Shown here: positions 44,252-53,515 of the stretch, in pieces
How positions within the stretch are numbered: position 1 is the first letter of the stretch
Layout of the letters: each line of letters starts with the position of its first letter
Source of the DNA: Bradyrhizobium sp. ISRA464
GTDB taxonomy: Bacteria; Pseudomonadota; Alphaproteobacteria; Rhizobiales; Xanthobacteraceae
DNA length: 64,000 bases
Assembly: GCF_029910095.1 (NCBI RefSeq)
Contig: NZ_CP094526.1
Span: 5,828,001-5,892,000, forward strand
Direction of reading: 5' to 3'
The notes under the pieces: generated by a model
Database searches by the model: none
What the model was told of the DNA's origin: nothing
What the model saw: only the letters and a program-made list of their open reading frames with translations
Position numbers and translations under genes: made by a program

Positions 44252-44804
44252 CTGAGCAGACGACGCTCAATTGTACGGCGAGGTGGAAGCGCAGGTCAAT
44301 ACACGCGCCAGGAAAGTGTCCTGGGCGTGCAAATAGGCTTTATTTCTTATGCCTTCCGCGCTTTAGGGTAACGACGATGGGAACGGAACGAGGCTATCTT
44401 TAGGCGGGCTGCTGCAGATGAGTTCGCGGCGCTCAATATCGGGCACAGCGAGAGGCAGGGATCCCAAAATCGACAGGCCGATGCCACCACGTGACCGCAT
44501 GTTCGCGGCTTCCGTTCCGCGTCAGCACACCATCTGCACTGCATGAGCCTTTTGTGCCCGAGCCTTTTGCATATGCGAAGGGTACGCCGTCGCGGGTTCA
44601 GCTTTTACGTCCTTAAATGCGAATATTGGAAGACCACGAACCTCAGATCGGGCGAAAGCCACGGTTATCGCGGAGACACGGAAGGAAGCGCAACTTGTAG
44701 CTGGCGGCTCGGCGACGGGGTGCAGCGGGCAGCAACGGATCCACAAAGATTGCGGGTGCAGCCGCTTTAGCAGCAGCGCGATCCGCCCCAAGTCTCATGA
44801 GTCT
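44252..44804. other. Intergenic region, 553 bases, no gene recognised
   Basis: Lies upstream of the SorC operon and downstream of the ligase gene (both minus strand). It should hold the SorC operon promoter. Open frames of 65-89 codons on both strands have no family likeness or ribosome site. Confidence 0.4.
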
Positions 44805-46187
44805 TCAAGCACCCAGAACCAGTGGGATCACGGTGCGGTACTTTCCGGCGGAGGATGGAACTGGCGGTTCGGCGCCCAACTCAACAGACACGTGACCAAG
44901 CCCATGCTCATTCAGCAGCTTGGTCAATTCGGAATGCACCGCCCGCCAAACCCGGTTTGGGTCCGCGTCGGCTGCGGGACGCAAGCGAACGCGCAATTGT
45001 GTTGGCGCAGTCTGCACTATCTGAAACAACTCCACACCGGGTACATGATCGATCTCAAGCACGAGCAGTGGCACTGCGACTTTCTCGCCGCGTTCGGTTG
45101 GAAACGTAAGGATGTCGGCGGCGCGGCCCCGCACGCGGATCGCCGGAAGCGGGTTGCCGCAAGGGCAAGGATCAGGTCGTTGCAGGATGCGGTCGCCGAG
45201 ATCGTAGCGGAGGATCGGCTGCACGCGATTGGCGAGGTTGCTCACGAGGACCGTATGCGACTCCTCGCCGGGCGGAACCGGCCGATAGTTCGCATCGACG
45301 GGTTCGAGGATCACCCAATCGCTGTTGACGTGCTGCCAACCGTGTTCACAGCCGATGGCCATGAACAGGCATTCCGTCGCGGCGTAAACGGTCCGGACCT
45401 TGGCGTGGAATGCCCTTGCGATCCGGTCGTATCCGTCCTGCAAAAGCCCTTCCGAACTCGGAAGGACCAGCACCGGCCGAATATGCAGGCGACCGCCCTC
45501 CTGCTCGGCGGCCAATAGTGCCATGACGCTGGCGTATCCGACGAGCAGCGCCGGGCGGAACCGATTGAGTTCGGCGACCAGATCGCGTAACGGCGCCTGT
45601 GCCGGGAGCGCCCGGAATCGTCGGGCCGACCATTTTGTGCGGATTGCAGCAAAGCTGGTTGCGCCGATGTAATGGCCCCCCATTGCCAGCACCGACGCCG
45701 CGCGGCCGCCGCGGACGAGAAGACGAAACATGTCGCTGGCGCTAAGCCAGCCCATCATCATGCGCAGCGAAAAAGCGAGCGTCACCGTCCAATTGGGTTT
45801 GTCCAACAGAAATATTCCAGGTGTCCCGGTGCTGCCCGAAGTGGTTGCCACCGAATACTTGCCAATGAGCCGTTGCCCGATCAGCTCAGGGTTATCGACG
45901 AACGCTTGCACTGCCGCGAAACTAACCTCGCGGTCGGTGACCCAGTCGTCAAAATGACGCATTAGCTCTTGCTTATTAACCACCGGCAGCACGGACGAGC
46001 ACTCAATTCGCTCCGGTAGATCCTGATAGAGTTCGCGATAATAGGGCGAATTGGCGCGAGCGAAGGCCACGACCTCGCCAAGGCGAGCCCGTTGTCGCTG
46101 CGCGATGGCGTTGAGACCTTGTGTCCTTGCGCGGCGCGCATCGAGCAACACTGATGAGATGCTTTCGCTCATGATAAGCGAACCCAC
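44805..46187 (-). CDS. Adenylate-forming enzyme, phenylacetate-CoA ligase (PaaK/CapK) family
   Basis: About 460 residues. The AMP-binding loop is TTSGSTGTPG near residue 115, followed by a Tyr-containing A5-like motif (VYAATECLFMAIGCE) and LRYDLGDRILQRPDPCPCGNPLPAIRVRGRAADIL, which closely follows PaaK/coenzyme F390 synthetase proteins including the CxCG pair. It activates a carboxylic acid as acyl-AMP and transfers it to CoA or another nucleophile. An internal Met at 46172 is an alternative start. Stands alone; its substrate is unknown. Confidence 0.85.
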   Translation of the reverse strand: MGSLIMSESISSVLLDARRARTQGLNAIAQRQRARLGEVVAFARANSPYYRELYQDLPERIECSSVLPVVNKQELMRHFDDWVTDREVSFAAVQAFVDNPELIGQRLIGKYSVATTSGSTGTPGIFLLDKPNWTVTLAFSLRMMMGWLSASDMFRLLVRGGRAASVLAMGGHYIGATSFAAIRTKWSARRFRALPAQAPLRDLVAELNRFRPALLVGYASVMALLAAEQEGGRLHIRPVLVLPSSEGLLQDGYDRIARAFHAKVRTVYAATECLFMAIGCEHGWQHVNSDWVILEPVDANYRPVPPGEESHTVLVSNLANRVQPILRYDLGDRILQRPDPCPCGNPLPAIRVRGRAADILTFPTERGEKVAVPLLVLEIDHVPGVELFQIVQTAPTQLRVRLRPAADADPNRVWRAVHSELTKLLNEHGLGHVSVELGAEPPVPSSAGKYRTVIPLVLGA

Positions 46188-46365
46188 TGCAGGCGAGCGC
46201 GTGGCGATGACATTCGACTTCGAACAACCGAGCCCGCCGTCGAGACATTGGCCTATAGTGACCTCGCGCGGTCGGAGTACACGTCGCGCGATATCTCGCC
46301 GGTCGCGGGGCGACCGCGGCTGATCCTCTCGATCATTGTGCGTTACGGATGCATCACCGGGCTCA

Positions 46366-47049
46366 TCACAAGTCGGATCCAGTCCCTTCGAGTTGAGAGA
46401 ACCGAACGGACAGAATCTCTTTCATCGTCATTCTGCCGTTGGCGAGCTTCTCGGCCAGAATGAGCTTCTGCGCATCGGGCAGGCCGGCCGGTATCACCAT
46501 TTTTCCACCCGCTTTCAATTGGTGGATCAGCGGAGGAGGAATGAGATCGGGAGCGGCCGTCACGATCACCTTGTCAAAGGGTGCGTGCTCTGACCAACCG
46601 TGATAGCCATCGGCAATTTTGAGTTCGACATTGCTGCAGCGCTGCTGTCGGAGTCGTTGTTTCGCCGCTTGGCCGAGCTCTTCGATGATTTCAACGGAGT
46701 ATACTTTGCGCGCCAGCTGCGCGAGGATGGCGGCCTGATAGCCAAGACCGGTACCGATTTCGAGAACGCTGTCGTGGGGCTCGATGTCGAGCAGATCGGT
46801 CATTAAGGCGACGATAAACGGCTGCGAGATCGTCTTTGCGAAGCCGATGGGAAGTGGAATATTGGCATATGCGTAGGGCTGAAGTTCGATTGGCACAAAC
46901 TCATGCCGCGGCACCTTGCCCATGGCAGTCATGACGTGTTCGTCAAGCGCACTCTTGCCGATGGTGCCACGCAGCGTAAAGGCGCTGGCGGCGATGACCG
47001 TGAGCATATCTTCACGCAGGACCTCAAGGTCTTCTGCTCGCATTGACAC
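46366..47049 (-). CDS. pcm: Protein-L-isoaspartate O-methyltransferase
   Basis: A 227-residue SAM-dependent repair methyltransferase acting on isoaspartyl residues of aged proteins. Family sequence: VPRHEFVPIELQPYAYANIPLPIG, then ISQPFIVALMTDLL, SAM-binding LEIGTGLGYQAAILA, and GWSEHAPFDKVIVTAA. A Met at 47043 is an alternative start. Divergent from soxC, 668 bases away. Confidence 0.92.
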   Translation of the reverse strand: MSMRAEDLEVLREDMLTVIAASAFTLRGTIGKSALDEHVMTAMGKVPRHEFVPIELQPYAYANIPLPIGFAKTISQPFIVALMTDLLDIEPHDSVLEIGTGLGYQAAILAQLARKVYSVEIIEELGQAAKQRLRQQRCSNVELKIADGYHGWSEHAPFDKVIVTAAPDLIPPPLIHQLKAGGKMVIPAGLPDAQKLILAEKLANGRMTMKEILSVRFSQLEGTGSDL

Positions 47050-47717
47050 CTTTCACGGGCGCACGATCGCAAAGCTTGCCCGACCTGATGCTCGCGGCGG
47101 TTTGCCCGCGAATCGCATCGGCATTGCGGAAAACCAAATCAGCGCTGGCCTCGCGCAGGCTATTGCAATAACCGGCCACCTGTCACGACGGCTCCCGCGG
47201 ACGATGCAGGCGAGGGTTCCTCAAGTGGAACCCTGTCGCCCATGACGTGCTGAGGACCGTGAGACCGTGCAGGTGATTGAGGAGCGGAGACGCCTTCGAA
47301 CGAGCTGGAAAGATTGTACAATTTCCGAGCCGCCCTCGAACTGGACATGTCGAAATCTTCGGGGTGGAGCGGGTCGCGACCATGCCGTCGGTAGGCATTT
47401 TTTTCACCAGCAATCCGGCACCGTTCCTTTGCTCACGCTACCCCATTTACATTTCAAGGCTCGTGCTGCTGCGGCGCGCCGGCGCGCTGCACGTGTGCGG
47501 GCGCTCCGTCACCACCGTGCGCGTGGCGAGACGACAGAAGGTGCCTTGGTCTCTGCCTCCCCAGCTGTTTGCGATGTCATCCACCTTAAACGCGAGATAC
47601 AAGGGGTTGCGGTGTTTGCCGACACGACAATCGAAATTAGGCAGAGCTTTCTACCCTTTAGCGGGATATCATGAGCACGGAGGCCGATGAGAGCCAGAAA
47701 ATTTCAGGGAGGAGGTC
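47050..47717. other. Intergenic region between pcm and soxC
   Basis: 668 bases containing the promoters of the divergent pcm and soxC genes. A plus-strand frame from 47277 to 47690 (137 codons) includes GKIVQFPSRPR but shows no family likeness and no ribosome site; I do not call it a gene. A strong AGGAGGT site immediately precedes soxC. Confidence 0.4.
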
Positions 47718-49133
47718 GTGAACAACGCGCCCGCTCTGATATTGGACGACAGGACCCGGCGAATGATCAATGAGATCATCACCGCCGAAGCGCGTCACTT
47801 GGCGCAACGCCGCGCACAGGGAGAATGCGCCTGCAAAGAGGGAATGTTCCCTGGCCGTGTGCCAACCGATCGCCGTGCATTCCTGTTTGCCGCCGGATCG
47901 ACCGCGGGCGCCGCAGCTGCGGCCGTGCTTGGCAGCACGGCTCGTGCCGCAGACCAGAGGGCGCCGCCCGGCGCGCAGTATTTCGAGATTCCGGCCGATC
48001 CGACCAAAGAATTGGGGCGCGCGGTCGCGGCCGACGGCGGATATGGATCGCGGTCACAGTTCGAAAGCGAGGTGCGCTGGCGGTACCCTACGCCCAACGA
48101 ATACACCTCGTGGAGCATGACGCCGCTCGACAAAATGCTCGGCAATCTGACGGCTTCGGGGCTGCATTTCGAACGTCACCACGGCGGTATCCCGACCATC
48201 GATCCGTTGCGGCACATGCTGCTTGTGCACGGCATGGTCAGTACGGCCAAGAAGTTCTCGATGGCGGACATAAAGCGGTTTCCCTCTGTGACCCGCAAGT
48301 ATTTTATCGAATGCTCGGGCAATGGCCTGACCGAGTGGAACAAGCCGACGCTGAAGACCGTACAGGGCACGCATGGCCTGCTTAGCACCTCCGAATGGAC
48401 CGGCGTACAGTTTGCCACCATCGCCCGCGAAGTTGGCCTCGATGACGGCGGCACCTGGGTGCTCGCTGAGGGCGCCGATGCGGCGGTGATGACGCGCAGC
48501 ATCCCGCTGGAGAAGATGCTTAAGAATGGGCTCCTCGCCTACGGTCAGAATGGCGAGGCAATCCGTCCGGAGCAGGGCTACCCGCTGCGGCTGATCCTGC
48601 CGGGCTATGAAGGCAATACGCACATCAAATGGCTTCGCCGGCTTGAGGTCAGCGACAAGCCGTTCATGACCCGCGAAGAGACATCGAAATACACCGACCT
48701 GATGGCGAACGGGAAAGCGCGCCAATTTACTTTCGAAATGGAGGCGAAGTCGGTCATCACCTTCCCTTCGGGCGAGATGAAGCTGCCAGGACCTGGCTTC
48801 TACGACGTCACTGGTCTCGCATGGTCGGGCCGCGGCCGCGTCCAGTCGGTGGAAGTGTCGAGTGACGCCGGCAAGACCTGGTATCCGGCCCATATGGAGT
48901 CGATCCCGGAACCGATCTGCACCGTACGCTTCAGCTTTCCCTGGATCTGGGACGGCAAGCCCGCCGTGCTGCAAAGCCGCTGCACCGACGAGACCGGCTA
49001 TATTCAGCCCACGCTGGCGCAACTGGTCGCCATCCGCGGAGCGAACGGGCCGTTCGGCTCGATCTATCATCTGAACGCCATCCAGAGCTGGGCCGTCGCC
49101 GCCGATGGGAGTGTGACCAATGTTCACGCGTGA
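47718..49133 (+). CDS. soxC: SoxC-like sulfite/sulfur dehydrogenase molybdenum subunit
   Basis: A 471-residue molybdenum protein of the sulfite oxidase family, exported by Tat (TDRRAFLFAAGSTAG, RR at residues 52-53). The molybdenum-ligating Cys lies in RKYFIECSGNGLTEW, and GYEGNTHIKWLRRLEV and the dimerisation domain follow. In the Sox pathway SoxCD oxidises the protein-bound sulfane in the periplasm. The GTG start has an AGGAGGT site 5 bases upstream. soxC overlaps soxD by 14 bases. No soxXYZAB genes occur in the window. Confidence 0.92.
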   Translation: MNNAPALILDDRTRRMINEIITAEARHLAQRRAQGECACKEGMFPGRVPTDRRAFLFAAGSTAGAAAAAVLGSTARAADQRAPPGAQYFEIPADPTKELGRAVAADGGYGSRSQFESEVRWRYPTPNEYTSWSMTPLDKMLGNLTASGLHFERHHGGIPTIDPLRHMLLVHGMVSTAKKFSMADIKRFPSVTRKYFIECSGNGLTEWNKPTLKTVQGTHGLLSTSEWTGVQFATIAREVGLDDGGTWVLAEGADAAVMTRSIPLEKMLKNGLLAYGQNGEAIRPEQGYPLRLILPGYEGNTHIKWLRRLEVSDKPFMTREETSKYTDLMANGKARQFTFEMEAKSVITFPSGEMKLPGPGFYDVTGLAWSGRGRVQSVEVSSDAGKTWYPAHMESIPEPICTVRFSFPWIWDGKPAVLQSRCTDETGYIQPTLAQLVAIRGANGPFGSIYHLNAIQSWAVAADGSVTNVHA

Positions 49134-49692
49134 CGCCTGCGTCGGCGCAGCGTCGCTGTGCCTGGCTGCTCTTCCATTGACGGTTGGCGCGCTGGCGCAG
49201 GACACTCCTCCCTTCGGCTTCGGATCGCCGACGACGCAGCAAGAGCTTGCGAAATTCTTTGCGATCCCGCCTGACGGACGCGGCTTGCCGCCGGGCAGCG
49301 GCGACGCCACCTTGGGCGCCAAGATCTATGCGCAGAACTGCACCTCGTGCCACGGCGATCATCTGGAAGGCAATCCGGCGAAGGGCGTCGGCGGCGACAA
49401 ACTGATCGGAGGGCGCGGCACGCTTGCCACAAAAACTCCGATCAAGACTGTCGAAAGTTACTGGCCCTATGCCACGACACTTTTCGATTACGTGAAGCGG
49501 GCGATGCCGTTCAACGCGCCCGGGTCGCTAAGCGACGACGACGTTTATAGCGTCGTCGCCTATATCCTCGCGCAAGCAACGATCATCAATCCGACCGAGA
49601 CGATGAATGCGACCACCTTGCCCAAAGTGGTTATGCCCAATCGCGACGGCTTCGAGCCGGATCCGCGACCGGAGATGCAGCTTTATCGGTAA
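49120..49692 (+). CDS. soxD: SoxD-like c-type cytochrome (monohaem)
   Basis: A 190-residue periplasmic cytochrome with a Sec signal (AASLCLAALPLTVGALAQD) and one haem site CTSCH near residue 77; YVKRAMPFNAPGSLSDDDVYSVVAYIL carries the axial Met region. It receives electrons from SoxC and passes them to the respiratory chain. Full-length SoxD of Paracoccus type is dihaem and about twice as long; this is the short monohaem form. Confidence 0.9.
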   Translation: MFTRDACVGAASLCLAALPLTVGALAQDTPPFGFGSPTTQQELAKFFAIPPDGRGLPPGSGDATLGAKIYAQNCTSCHGDHLEGNPAKGVGGDKLIGGRGTLATKTPIKTVESYWPYATTLFDYVKRAMPFNAPGSLSDDDVYSVVAYILAQATIINPTETMNATTLPKVVMPNRDGFEPDPRPEMQLYR

Positions 49693-49789
49693 GCGGTAAG
49701 GAACGTTTTGCGACGACTCGCACGAAGCAGAGCGCGACCGCGGCAAGCCATTCGCCGCAGCGCGAAGCGCAATGCATCGTAGAACACCA

Positions 49790-50103
49790 ATAATGCTTTT
49801 GATCATCCGCAGCGCGATCGAGAGCGCGCGGCTTTCGCTGTTGCGGGGCAGCGCTTCCGAGAACGCCAGCCGGTTCAATTCGAGAAAGCCATTCCAAGCA
49901 GTATCGCGCACCAGCCCGAGAATGTTGCCCTTGTCCATCGACGGGCCGAATGTCATCGCGCCTTCAAGCCGCCCGCCGATAAAAACGCCGAGCGCGAGGA
50001 ACGCATTGTTGACGGTCTTGTGGCTGTAGTGCAGCCGGATGATCAGCGCGTCGGCCTCTTTTTTCGCGATCGGCGCGACGCGGATGTCCCTAGCCTGTCC
50101 CAT
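49790..50103 (-). pseudogene. Mom-like DNA modification protein, N-terminal fragment (copy 1)
   Basis: The first about 104 codons (MGQARDIRVAPIAKKEADAL, GVFIGGRLEGAMTFGPSMDK, WNGFLELNRLAFSEALPRNS) match the gene at 54665 almost word for word and resemble the phage Mu Mom family (acyl-transferase fold, adenine modification). At 49790 homology to copy 2 stops, and the frame runs on into unrelated sequence. The conserved catalytic second half is absent. Confidence 0.8.
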
Positions 50104-50545
50104 GGTTAGTCACTGAGTTCGTAGCGCATGATTCGAGACTCCGGTTCGGGGGTTGCGGCGGTACATCAACCCACAACGGCCCGTCGCGGAGGCGCCAATG
50201 CTCAGTGAGACATGCGGGAGCGGCCGAACGTCCGGTTTGCGCCACAAGCGTCCCTTCCCGAGACGGGACGTTTTGACCCGGACCGTAATTTTCGATCTGC
50301 GGGACAGAATAAGGGCAACCACTCCGTCCCGAAGCCGCGACCACTCCCGTAGCGGAGTCTAATGCGTAAGTGCGCTGGGGGGCTGCTGAAGCCCCTCAGG
50401 CGCGGCTCCTGTAGCAGGCGCCGCCCTCGGACAAACGACTCGAATCTCACGATACCTTTGAAGCGCTCCCCCATTTCCCTCGACAACAACGCGGCCGCCT
50501 CCCGGACCGCGCGGACGTCGCTGGAAACGGCTCGGTCCTCCCTAG
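50104..50545. other. Region between mom fragment and IS200
   Basis: The first about 110 bases are shared with the region upstream of the second mom copy (54666-54760) and include a short minus-strand frame MRYELSD ending directly before the mom ATG; this resembles the start of IS5-type transposases but is too short to prove. The rest holds no recognised gene. Confidence 0.35.
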
Positions 50546-51190
50546 TAAGCCAATAACCTCCAGCAAAGCTGGAGGTTTGATTGGGAACCGCCAAAGGCGG
50601 TTTTAAGGGATGTTAGGACGATTGCTTGGATTTTGGGGCAGCTGAAATCTTTAGCTCAAACTGATCCAGTTGCTGGTCGGCCATTTCCTGATTCTTGATG
50701 TAGGCCCGGATCATTTCCTCATCGCGGCCGACGGTCGTGACAAAATATCCGCGTGCCCAGAATTTGTGGCCCAGGAAATTTCGCATCTTCCGTTCGACGT
50801 TCTGCGCGATCCAGATCGAACTCTTCCCCTTCATATACCCGATGATCTGCGCCACCGAATATTTCGGAGGTATCGATATCAGCATGTGGACATGATCCGG
50901 CATCAGGTGACCTTCCTCGATCCGGCACTCCTTCCGTCGTGCCAGATCGTGAAATACCTGGCCCAGATGTCGCTTGATCTTCCCGAACAGCAGCTTCTTG
51001 CGGTACTTCGGCGTAAACACGACGTGGTACTTGCACTCCCAAGTCGCGTGATTAAGATGATTGTACTCTGCTTCCATCATGGTCTCCTTGAGGGTTCTTG
51101 GCGGTTCCCCAAGGAGACTCCATGACTTCATTCCCGCAGCTGTAGAACTGCCGGTTTTCGCCCCGCCATAGGCGGGGGCTTAGCAGGCTT
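50546..51190 (-). mobile_element. IS200/IS605-family insertion sequence (tnpA only)
   Basis: One transposase gene flanked by the hairpins expected of this group: a perfect 8-base stem with AAA loop at 50557-50575, and a 7-base stem with ATA loop at 51161-51177. A second stem (AACCGCC/GGCGGTT, 50586-50602) followed by TTTT lies inside the right end. No tnpB is present, so it is an IS200-type element. Exact ends are estimated to within about 20 bases. Confidence 0.8.
50613..51080 (-). CDS. tnpA: IS200/IS605 transposase TnpA (Y1 HUH)
   Basis: About 155 residues; a single-strand transposase. ECKYHVVFTPKYRKKLLFG, the metal-binding HUH motif in MPDHVHMLISIPPKYSV, and the catalytic Tyr in IRAYIKNQE are all present. 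The start MMEAEYNHLNHATW at 51080 (or 51077) fits the family; an extension to 51131 would cover the element end. Appears intact. Confidence 0.92.
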   Translation of the reverse strand: MMEAEYNHLNHATWECKYHVVFTPKYRKKLLFGKIKRHLGQVFHDLARRKECRIEEGHLMPDHVHMLISIPPKYSVAQIIGYMKGKSSIWIAQNVERKMRNFLGHKFWARGYFVTTVGRDEEMIRAYIKNQEMADQQLDQFELKISAAPKSKQSS

Positions 51191-51271
51191 GGTTAGTCGG
51201 AACTCGCAAGGCGATATTCGCGTTCTAATAGGGTCGATCGTGTGTCTTGCTCCAAATGACTGGTTGACGTT

Positions 51272-51883
51272 ATGACCCAGGTCGCCGAATGGCTTGATCA
51301 CCATAACATCAATATCGTGACCGTCGCCGGGACCGTCGTGATCCTGATTGCGGCTGCAATTATCGTTCTTGTCCTCAGCCGGCTTCTTCAGCGGTGGCTG
51401 TCATATCTCCAGGGTCGCATACAGCTAACCAATGAGACCACTCTTATCATCAACCGCATCGTCGTTGTCGTTCTCTGGATCCTAACCGCGTTTGCCGTTC
51501 TCAACGTTTGGGGTGTCGGACTTGGTGGTATCTGGGCGGTTCTGGTCAGCGTCATAACGGTTATTGGCGTGGGCTTCCTTGCCACCTGGGCGATGGTCAG
51601 CAATTTTACCGCCAGCTTCTTTCTTTTGCTCTGGCGGCCGTTTCATTTCGGCCAGACCGTCGAGATTCTTCCTGAGAATTTGAAGGGACGGGTTACCGAG
51701 CGGAATCTGATGTTCACGACACTACGCGAAGAGAGCGGAAGTGTGCTGCAGATTCCAAATAACCTCTTCTTTCAGAAGATGTTTAGAGTGAGCGGTCGTG
51801 CCGTGGCTTCGACGGATGGTCCGCGCAAGCATGCCGGCTCTGCTCCTCTCGCTCCCGAGATGGACGATGCCACCAGACAATGA
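51272..51883 (+). CDS. Small MscS-family mechanosensitive channel
   Basis: A 203-residue membrane protein with three transmembrane segments; the third (ITVIGVGFLATWAMVSNFTASF) lines the pore in MscS, followed by the beta domain start (FHFGQTVEI, VTERNLMFTTLREESGSVLQIPNNLFFQKMF). It ends soon after the beta domain, lacking the large C-terminal cage, as in small bacterial MscS homologues. Its stop overlaps an ATG of the following gene frame. Confidence 0.85.
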   Translation: MTQVAEWLDHHNINIVTVAGTVVILIAAAIIVLVLSRLLQRWLSYLQGRIQLTNETTLIINRIVVVVLWILTAFAVLNVWGVGLGGIWAVLVSVITVIGVGFLATWAMVSNFTASFFLLLWRPFHFGQTVEILPENLKGRVTERNLMFTTLREESGSVLQIPNNLFFQKMFRVSGRAVASTDGPRKHAGSAPLAPEMDDATRQ

Positions 51884-51897
51884 GTCCGTGCAGACAA

Positions 51898-52443
51898 ATG
51901 GGTGATGAGCTGGACGTTCCGCATATTCCCGCCGGGGATCATCCGCTCGGCAAGTGGGTTGCAATCTTCACCGCAATCGTTGCGACTATGGGCGGCATAG
52001 TAGGCCACGAGGCCAGTCATATCGCAAACGAAGCGATCCTTTATAAGAACCAGGCGGTGTTGAAAAAGACCGATGCTTCCAATCAATGGGCCTACTACCA
52101 AGCGGTCAGCACCAAGTCGCACCTGATGGAATTGGCTAAGGAATTGACATCTCCACAAAGTCATCCGGGCTATGACGAAAAACTCGCGAAATATGCTCAG
52201 CAGAAGGATGAGATTCAGCAGAGGGCCAACGGGCTTGAGGAGCAGGTCAAGGCGGCGGACGCAAAGAGTGCGGCCCTACGGGAGCCACGGCAAAGCTTGT
52301 TTCTTGCGCTCGCCCTGTTTCAAATCGCAATTAGCGTCGCTTCTGTGACCGTATTAACTCGACAGGCATGGCTGTTTGCAATCGCAGGATTGGGAGCCCT
52401 GAGCGGCATCGGGTTTTGGATATCAGCTATCGCAAGCCACTGA
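51898..52443 (+). CDS. DUF4337-type membrane protein
   Basis: About 181 residues: an N-terminal transmembrane segment (WVAIFTAIVATMGGIVGHEA), a charged helical middle (ASNQWAYYQAVSTKSHLMEL, EEQVKAADAKSAALR) and two C-terminal membrane segments. NQWAYYQAVSxK is diagnostic of DUF4337. Function unknown. The start at 51898 is the usual MxDELxVP opening; an ATG at 51880 overlapping the mscS stop adds six residues. Confidence 0.82.
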   Translation: MGDELDVPHIPAGDHPLGKWVAIFTAIVATMGGIVGHEASHIANEAILYKNQAVLKKTDASNQWAYYQAVSTKSHLMELAKELTSPQSHPGYDEKLAKYAQQKDEIQQRANGLEEQVKAADAKSAALREPRQSLFLALALFQIAISVASVTVLTRQAWLFAIAGLGALSGIGFWISAIASH

Positions 52444-52518
52444 AAAAGACCGCCTTGTTCTTGCGCCGCTGAAGTTTCTGCTGAAATCGCTGCAGTGCGT
52501 GAGTCTATTCGTGGCCAT

Positions 52519-52569
52519 TCGCGTCATTTCGGCGCATTGCGGGGGCATAGCGGACATCAGTAAGCCGCA
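52519..52569. repeat. Dispersed 50-base repeat, copy 1
   Basis: Contains GCGTCATTTCGGCGC and then CATAGCGGACATCAGTAAGC. Both blocks recur in the same order at 57606-57670, where about 15 extra bases separate them. The copies flank the interval with the OsmC, mom copy 2 and spermidine-synthase-like genes. Confidence 0.75.
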
Positions 52570-52573
52570 CCAA

Positions 52574-52765
52574 TCAAAAGGATGTCCGGACTATTGCTGG
52601 CAGCTGACATGCGGCTTCAGCGTTGTCCAACCCGCCGAGGGCTGCGGTGCGGCAACTCTTGATCGCCGACATCACCTTCAGCTGGTCGAGGCTGAGACGG
52701 CCGCCATGCCGGACCATGCGGAAGATATCTAGCAAGACTCGTCCTGATATTTCAAAATGGCTCAG
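52574..52765 (-). pseudogene. IS91-family transposase N-terminal remnant
   Basis: Minus-strand reading LLDIFRMVRHGGRLSLDQLK, VMSAIKSCRTAALGG matches the N-terminus of the IS91-type transposase at 26151 (ADIFRRY..., VMSAIELCRTAALGG). The sequence diverges just where the zinc-binding region should start. Only this short piece is left. Confidence 0.65.
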
Positions 52766-52954
52766 CGGTGCAAAGGTCAGCCCGTATCGATGACCTCGTC
52801 TGGTCATCGAGATCAACTAGCTTCTCGGCGGGACGCCGAAGCGGCGGAGGACGCTCAAGAGGAAGAGTGATGCATATGCGAGGCCGAGAACTGGCGGTCA
52901 GCGCATTGCTCAAGGTTCGCGTCCGTCACGCTAGCTGCGCCGCGCGCGCCTTCG

Positions 52955-53398
52955 CTACGGTTCAATCCGAAGTTCAACTTGCACATCGGGGATGGCAGCT
53001 GCGATCGTGCCATATAGGGGGCATGCGGCCTGGTAGCCCTCGATGAGTTGCCGACCTTGCTGATCGGCGACTCCTTTCATCGTGAACCGCAGGCGTAAGG
53101 CATTGATTACCGTAAGATCTCGTCGTATCGGTCGGGAACGATCCACTCTGCCCGTGATCTCTACCATCACAGCTTTTAGCGGGATGCTCTCCCGCTTGGC
53201 GAGTGCTTGAACCAGTTCAACGCCACAGGCCGCCACGCCTGACAGGAGAACTTCGCCGTGGTTGATCGCTTCGCCGGGACCGCTTTCTCCCATGCCGTCG
53301 ACGACAAAGTAGTGATTTCGTGCATTACAGAGCACGCGTCCGGACGTGTTAGTGGAAGCTGCTGTTGCAGCAGCTTCTTGGACTTCGGTCTGAGTCAT
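52955..53398 (-). CDS. OsmC/Ohr-family protein
   Basis: A 147-residue protein of the OsmC thiol-peroxidase-like family, with the two redox Cys in SGVAACGVELVQAL (Cys58) and GYQAACPLYGTIA (Cys126). It should reduce organic hydroperoxides in the cytoplasm, although some family members have other roles. A gene for a small membrane protein lies 118 bases upstream on the same strand. Confidence 0.88.
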   Translation of the reverse strand: MTQTEVQEAAATAASTNTSGRVLCNARNHYFVVDGMGESGPGEAINHGEVLLSGVAACGVELVQALAKRESIPLKAVMVEITGRVDRSRPIRRDLTVINALRLRFTMKGVADQQGRQLIEGYQAACPLYGTIAAAIPDVQVELRIEP

Positions 53399-53515
53399 TG
53401 CTCAACCTCGCATCGACGCCAACTCGCTTCACTTCTGCAGCCGGCGCTGCCGCTCGCATCGAGACCGAACGGTGGACGACGACACAGATCATCACGCACT
53501 GTTCAGAACCCAAGC

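Noticed and set aside
47277..47690. 137-codon reading frame upstream of soxC
   Set aside because: No family likeness, no ribosome site, and it occupies the expected promoter region.
48054..49322. 422-codon minus-strand frame opposite soxC
   Set aside because: Shadow frame in high-GC DNA; soxC on the plus strand is unmistakable.
50104..50130. Start of an IS5-type transposase (MRYELSD) before mom
   Set aside because: Seven codons are too few to call an element; recorded only as a shared upstream segment.
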